DNA of 18,722 nt, from positions 1-18,722 of the forward strand of contig JAJYJL010000025.1 of NCBI GenBank assembly GCA_021789565.1. The letters run 5' to 3'. The notes beneath the pieces are model-generated. The model saw only the letters and a program-made list of their open reading frames with translations. It was not told where the DNA came from and searched no databases. The first letter of the stretch is position 1; every line of letters begins with the position of its first letter. A program made the position numbers and the translations under genes. Shown here piece after piece: positions 14,971-18,722 of this stretch. This stretch comes from Acidobacteriota bacterium (GTDB lineage: Bacteria; Acidobacteriota; Terriglobia; UBA7540).

Positions 14971-16857
14971 CTAGTCAATTTCCACGGTCTCATAGACGGG
15001 GTCTTTGAGGCCCTGGATGGAACTCCCTCCGGTTGTCTCCAGTTCCAGCACAATGATTTCATTCGCGCCGGTCCTGAGCCAGGGCGCGGGGCAGAAGAGT
15101 GTCTGCTGGGGTCCAATCTTCCAGAAGCGGCCCAGGTGATGGCCGTTGATCCAGACGTGACCTTTGCCCCAGCCGCGCATATCGAGGAAGGTGTCGCCCA
15201 ATAACGACAGTGGGAAACTGCCGCGATAGAATCGCGGTCCGCGTTTGGGTTTGGGCGAAAATTGCAGCCGGGCCAGATTGTCCAGAGGAAGAGGAAAGAT
15301 CTGCCAGCCTGTCAGTTCCCTCCCGTCCAGAGTCACCTTTTCTGTGATTCCCTTGCGGTCATTCACCATGTGTGGGCCGTAATTAATCCGGCCCATGTTT
15401 TCAATCAGGATATCCATGGGCTGCGCAGGGGCCAGGTTCACGTCTGCGGCGTTCTGTTTGAAGCGCCGGTCGAGTTCCGCCAGCTTGTTGTCACCCTGGT
15501 AGATCAAGGCGTAGTCGCTCATGCTGGTAATGTTCAGCCGGCCTTGGGTGGGGCGTTCAGGGGACCAGCGGTAAAGAATGAATCCGAAAGACTGTCCTGC
15601 AGCTTCCATTGGCTTCGGTGTGTCGGAGAGGATGGGATCGCCGAGCAGGCTGTCCAGCCGGGCGCATTCGGTCAGTTCGAACCGAGGAATGGAGATCATG
15701 GGCAGCGGGGCCGGCAGGGGAGGAATGGTTGTTGCGGGCGTATGCCGGTGGATGAGTTTCTGCAGGTCAAAATATTTGGGGCGCGGCCGGCCGGCCTCAT
15801 CGAGCGGGGCGTCATAGTCGTAACTGGTGACGTCGGGCTCGTACGCCATGCCGAAATTCGCTCCGTTCATAAAGCCGAACGAAGTTCCTCCGTGGAACAT
15901 ATAGAGATTGAACGAAACGCCGTTTGAAAGCATCCATTCCACGCCTTGCATCAGGTTTTGAAGGTTGCCATGGTGGTGGATTTCGCCCCAATGGTCAAAC
16001 CAACCAGGGTAGAATTCGGCGCACATACGAGGGACGTGGGTGCGGAACCTCGCAAATTCCTTGAACTGTTGGGCAGGGTCTGAGCCAAAGTTGATGAAGG
16101 AAAGAACGCCGGGCAGGGTGCCTCCTGAAAGCATGCGAGGCGTGGGGCCGTCGGCGGTGAAGAGCGGCACGTCAAAACCGGCATCGACAACCATATTCCG
16201 GATGGCGCTCATATAGTTGTGGTCTTCGCCGAAGGAGCCGTACTCGTTTTCCACCTGGGTCATCAGGATGGGGCCGCCGTGCGTGATCTGCAGCGGAGCA
16301 AGCTCCACGCCGACGTGCAGCATGTAGCGGCGGGCGGCGTGGAGGAAACGCGGATCGCTGCTGCGGACCCTGATGCCGGAAGTGGCCAGCAGCCATGCAG
16401 GGAATCCCCCAAAGTCCCATTCCGCGCAACTGTAATGCCCGGGGCGAAGAATCACCCACAAACCTTCCTCCTGCGCTGTGCGGATAAAGGTTGCCGCGTC
16501 GTGCCGTCCCATAAAATTGAACTCGCCGGGCCTGGGCTCATGGAAGTTCCAGAACATGTAAGTGGAGACGGTGTTCAGGCCCATCGACTTCAATTTCTTC
16601 AGCCGGTCACGCCAGTACTCGCGAGGGATGCGCGCGTAGTGCATCTCGCCGGAAAGGATCTGGAATGGTTTGCCGTCCAGGAGAAATTGTTCGCCGTGCC
16701 AACTGAAGGTGTGTGCCGCGCCCTTCGAGGAGGTCGCTGCTGAGTTCTGCCTGGCGAGCAGCAGCAGCGGGCTTAATGCTTCCAGTCCCGCGGCCGTTGC
16801 GGCGGCTCCCAGAAATCTTCTTCTGTCCAGCTTTCTTCTAGAGCTTCCGATATCCAC
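14971..16857 (-). CDS. Tat-exported GH35 beta-galactosidase
   Basis: A GH35 enzyme that removes beta-linked galactose, probably from plant cell-wall side chains, in the periplasm or outside. Catalytic motifs are intact: QVENEYG with the acid/base Glu205, and CAEFYPGWFDHWGE with nucleophile Glu281 (numbered from this start). Family marks include LSGEMHYARIPREYWRDRL near the N-terminus and NLYMFHGGTSFGFMNGAN. The C-terminal third (from about 370) is the usual beta-sandwich with WINGHHLGRFW. A Tat signal, DRRRFLG plus a hydrophobic run, is present. I prefer GTG 16857, which has GGAGG 8 nt upstream and lets the Tat motif start about 11 residues in; ATG 16932 is in frame (653 residues) but has no ribosome site and would sit about 8 nt from the predicted transcript start. 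It is divergent from the IlvD-type gene. Confidence 0.92.
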   Translation of the reverse strand: MDIGSSRRKLDRRRFLGAAATAAGLEALSPLLLLARQNSAATSSKGAAHTFSWHGEQFLLDGKPFQILSGEMHYARIPREYWRDRLKKLKSMGLNTVSTYMFWNFHEPRPGEFNFMGRHDAATFIRTAQEEGLWVILRPGHYSCAEWDFGGFPAWLLATSGIRVRSSDPRFLHAARRYMLHVGVELAPLQITHGGPILMTQVENEYGSFGEDHNYMSAIRNMVVDAGFDVPLFTADGPTPRMLSGGTLPGVLSFINFGSDPAQQFKEFARFRTHVPRMCAEFYPGWFDHWGEIHHHGNLQNLMQGVEWMLSNGVSFNLYMFHGGTSFGFMNGANFGMAYEPDVTSYDYDAPLDEAGRPRPKYFDLQKLIHRHTPATTIPPLPAPLPMISIPRFELTECARLDSLLGDPILSDTPKPMEAAGQSFGFILYRWSPERPTQGRLNITSMSDYALIYQGDNKLAELDRRFKQNAADVNLAPAQPMDILIENMGRINYGPHMVNDRKGITEKVTLDGRELTGWQIFPLPLDNLARLQFSPKPKRGPRFYRGSFPLSLLGDTFLDMRGWGKGHVWINGHHLGRFWKIGPQQTLFCPAPWLRTGANEIIVLELETTGGSSIQGLKDPVYETVEID

Positions 16858-16926
16858 GTCCAGATCCTCCGCACTCGCCTGTGAAGTAAAGCCTCCGGGC
16901 TGGGGCCCGCGCCTGCTCCATTCCTG

Positions 16927-16954
16927 TTGCATTATTCTATTGCTGTATCATAAT
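16927..16954 (+). promoter_or_regulatory. Promoter for the IlvD/Edd dehydratase gene
   Basis: TTGCAT (16927-16932), 16-nt spacer, CATAAT (16949-16954). It predicts a leader of about 54 nt ending in an AGGAAGGG ribosome site. The -10 overlaps the -10 of the leftward promoter at 16947-16974. Confidence 0.5.
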
Positions 16955-16974
16955 AACCGCGAAATTCATTGCAA
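16947..16974 (-). promoter_or_regulatory. Promoter for the GH35 gene
   Basis: Minus strand: TTGCAA (16969-16974), 16-nt spacer, TATGAT (16947-16952). Transcription would begin near 16940, giving an 83-nt leader to the GTG at 16857. It overlaps the rightward promoter at 16927-16954. Confidence 0.5.
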
Positions 16975-17014
16975 CCCAATACCAAAACGGCTTGTCCAGG
17001 AAGGGAAACCGCAG

Positions 17015-18722
17015 ATGAAGACACCCAGAAAGAAGGACCGCAAAGCACTCCGCAGCAGCGCCTGGTTTGGCGGGAACGACAGGTGGGGAGTGGGGCACCG
17101 CGCCTGGCTGCGTGCTGAAGGGTTCAGCGAACGTGTATTCCAGGGGAAGCCCGTCATCGGCATCTGCAATTCCTGGAGCGAGTTGAACAATTGCAACGCA
17201 CACCTCCGCCAGGTTGCGGAGGCAGTGAAGCGCGGCGTGTGGGCCGCGGGCGGATTCCCTCTGGAGTTTCCGACCATTTCGCTGGGCGAAATGCTGATGA
17301 AGCCGACCACCATGCTTTACCGCAATCTGATGGCTATGGATGTGGAGGAGTGCATCACCTCTTACCCCCTGGACGGTGTGGTGCTGCTGGCCGGCTGCGA
17401 CAAGACGACTCCGGCGCAACTGATGGGCGCGGCCAGCGCTGATATTCCCGCCATTATGGTGACCGGCGGGCCGATGCTGCGCGGGATGTGGCGCGGCCAG
17501 GAACTGGGGTCGGGCACCGACGTGCGGCGGCTGTGGGAAGAAGTCCGCGCCGGGCGGCTGAGCGAGGAGGCCTGGTGCGAGGTGGAAGCGTGCGTCTCGC
17601 GAAGCGCCGGCCACTGCACGGTGATGGGGACGGCTTCCACCATGGCTTGTGTGGCCGAGGGACTGGGCATGATGCTGCCGGGCTCGGCGGACATTCCGGC
17701 TTCGGATTCGCGCCGACTTGCGATTGCCGAAAAGAGCGGTGCGCGCATCGTGGAGATGGTCCATGAGGGGCTGCGGCCTTCGCGCATTATGACGCGGCAG
17801 GCCATTGAGAATGCCATCCGCGTGGATATGGCCATCGGCGGTTCGACCAACGCTATCGTGCACCTGGTGGCAATTGCCGGGCGGCTGGGCATCGACCTGC
17901 CGCTCGAAAAGTTTGACCGGCTTTCGCGTACCACTCCCGTGGTGGCCAACGTCCGGCCCTCCGGCCGTTACCTGATGGAAGACTTCAGTTATGCGGGTGG
18001 GATCGCGGCGCTGATGAAGGAAATCCTGCCGCTGCTGCACGGCACGATTTTGACCGTGACGGGGAAGTCGGTGGCGGAGAATCTGGCCCAGGCGGCCACG
18101 TTCAACCGGGAAGTGATCAAGTCGCTGGACGAGCCGCTGCGGCCGGAGGGCGGCACGGCTATCCTGCGCGGCAACCTGGCGCCGGCGGGAGCGGTGATCA
18201 AGCAGTCGGCCATCTCCCCGCACTTCGCCATACACAAGGGCCGCGCGGTGGTGTTTGAGAACAATCTCGACCTGATCGAGCGGCTTGACGATCCCAAACT
18301 GAACGTAGATGAATCAAGTATTCTCGTGCTGAAGGGCGCGGGACCGAAAGGTGCTCCGGGCATGCCCGAGTGGGGCCATCTGCCAATTCCCCAGAAGCTG
18401 CTGAAGGCCGGCGTTCGAGATATTGTTCGCCTCAGCGACGCGCGCATCAGCGGCACCAGTTACGGCACCATGGTGGTCCACGTGGCTCCCGAAGCCGCAG
18501 CAGGCGGGCCGCTCGCCGTGGTGAAAGACGGCGACTTGATTGAGTTGGATGTGCCTGCAAGGCGCCTGGAATTAAAAGTATCCAATGTGGAGTTAAAAGC
18601 ACGCTTGAAGTCCTGGAGTCCGCCGCCGCCACATTACGTGCGCGGTTACGGAAGGATGTTTCTGGACCACATCCTGCAGGCGGACGAGGGTTGCGACTTT
18701 GATTTCCTGAAAGCAGCGAACG
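17015..18722 (+). CDS. IlvD/Edd-family dehydratase, probably sugar-acid type (3' end cut)
   Basis: 569 codons are visible and no stop is reached; family members are about 570-600 long, so little is missing. Motifs are intact: ICNSWSELNNCN (Cys60), LLAGCDKTTPAQL (Cys128, with the carbamylated-type Lys130), and GHCTVMGTASTMACVAEGLG (Cys201), matching the three [2Fe-2S] ligands of the family, and RISGTSYGT with the catalytic Ser. The positions are one residue from those I recall for L-arabinonate dehydratase of Rhizobium leguminosarum, and the ending LQADEGCDFDFL is typical of that subgroup, which removes water from aldonic acids to give 2-keto-3-deoxy acids. Dihydroxy-acid dehydratase (IlvD of branched amino-acid synthesis) is the alternative. 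The start is ATG 17015 with AGGAAGGG. It is divergent from a GH35 gene, which favours the sugar role. Confidence 0.88.
   Translation, partial: MKTPRKKDRKALRSSAWFGGNDRWGVGHRAWLRAEGFSERVFQGKPVIGICNSWSELNNCNAHLRQVAEAVKRGVWAAGGFPLEFPTISLGEMLMKPTTMLYRNLMAMDVEECITSYPLDGVVLLAGCDKTTPAQLMGAASADIPAIMVTGGPMLRGMWRGQELGSGTDVRRLWEEVRAGRLSEEAWCEVEACVSRSAGHCTVMGTASTMACVAEGLGMMLPGSADIPASDSRRLAIAEKSGARIVEMVHEGLRPSRIMTRQAIENAIRVDMAIGGSTNAIVHLVAIAGRLGIDLPLEKFDRLSRTTPVVANVRPSGRYLMEDFSYAGGIAALMKEILPLLHGTILTVTGKSVAENLAQAATFNREVIKSLDEPLRPEGGTAILRGNLAPAGAVIKQSAISPHFAIHKGRAVVFENNLDLIERLDDPKLNVDESSILVLKGAGPKGAPGMPEWGHLPIPQKLLKAGVRDIVRLSDARISGTSYGTMVVHVAPEAAAGGPLAVVKDGDLIELDVPARRLELKVSNVELKARLKSWSPPPPHYVRGYGRMFLDHILQADEGCDFDFLKAAN

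Noticed and set aside
16937..18235. Long minus-strand frame of 432 codons
   Set aside because: It is antisense to the IlvD/Edd gene, whose motifs are intact; the frame is His/Arg/Pro-rich as expected of a shadow in GC-rich DNA.
1..18722. CRISPR array, tRNA or rRNA gene, insertion sequence
   Set aside because: I saw no regularly spaced identical repeats, no tRNA- or rRNA-like sequence, and no transposase-like frame with terminal inverted repeats.

Overview
The window is GC-rich DNA with bacterial-type Shine-Dalgarno sites and intrinsic terminators. Two Tat-exported glycosidases, a Flp-type pilin, a cstA-ybdD pair and a sugar-acid dehydratase of the IlvD/Edd family suggest a soil or peat heterotroph that degrades plant polysaccharide. 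Acidobacteriota is my best guess. This is inference from gene content; there is no rRNA or other marker in the window.

Left part (1-5300): the 3' end of a DUF6159-type membrane protein gene on the + strand. Then, all on the - strand, come three members of one unrecognised protein family (854-1222, 3490-3837, 4032-5036), with a secreted YtcJ-like amidohydrolase (1416-3173) between the first and second. The three proteins align without a gap over their first 63 residues. All three promoters have the same layout: a TTGNCN / 17 nt / TTCAAT core, with a conserved box (GTAGTAC core) directly upstream of the -35. The first two genes also share a near-identical terminator hairpin. The third protein has a long tail made of four degenerate repeats. 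This family with its common promoter is the most novel-looking item in the window.

Middle (5300-8200): on the - strand, a membrane-anchored protein with three copies of a Cys-containing GFYYC/LFG/PG domain, and a Flp/Tad-type pilin with a glycine-rich tail partly built of 12-residue repeats. Then a roughly 975-bp stretch without a convincing gene, holding a phased cluster of TTGCAC/TTGCAA sites.

Right part (8200-18722): + strand cstA, ybdD and an NAD-dependent epimerase/dehydratase, probably one transcription unit; then a Tat-exported GH36-like glycosidase with a C-terminal fibronectin type III domain, and a DUF2784 membrane protein. A Tat-exported GH35 beta-galactosidase (- strand) is divergent from an IlvD/Edd dehydratase (+ strand, cut at the window end). 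The -10 hexamers of the two divergent promoters overlap. A plausible joint role is release of galactosides and other sugars in the periplasm (GH36-like, GH35), oxidation or epimerisation, and sugar-acid dehydration, with CstA/YbdD importing small carbon compounds such as pyruvate or peptides.
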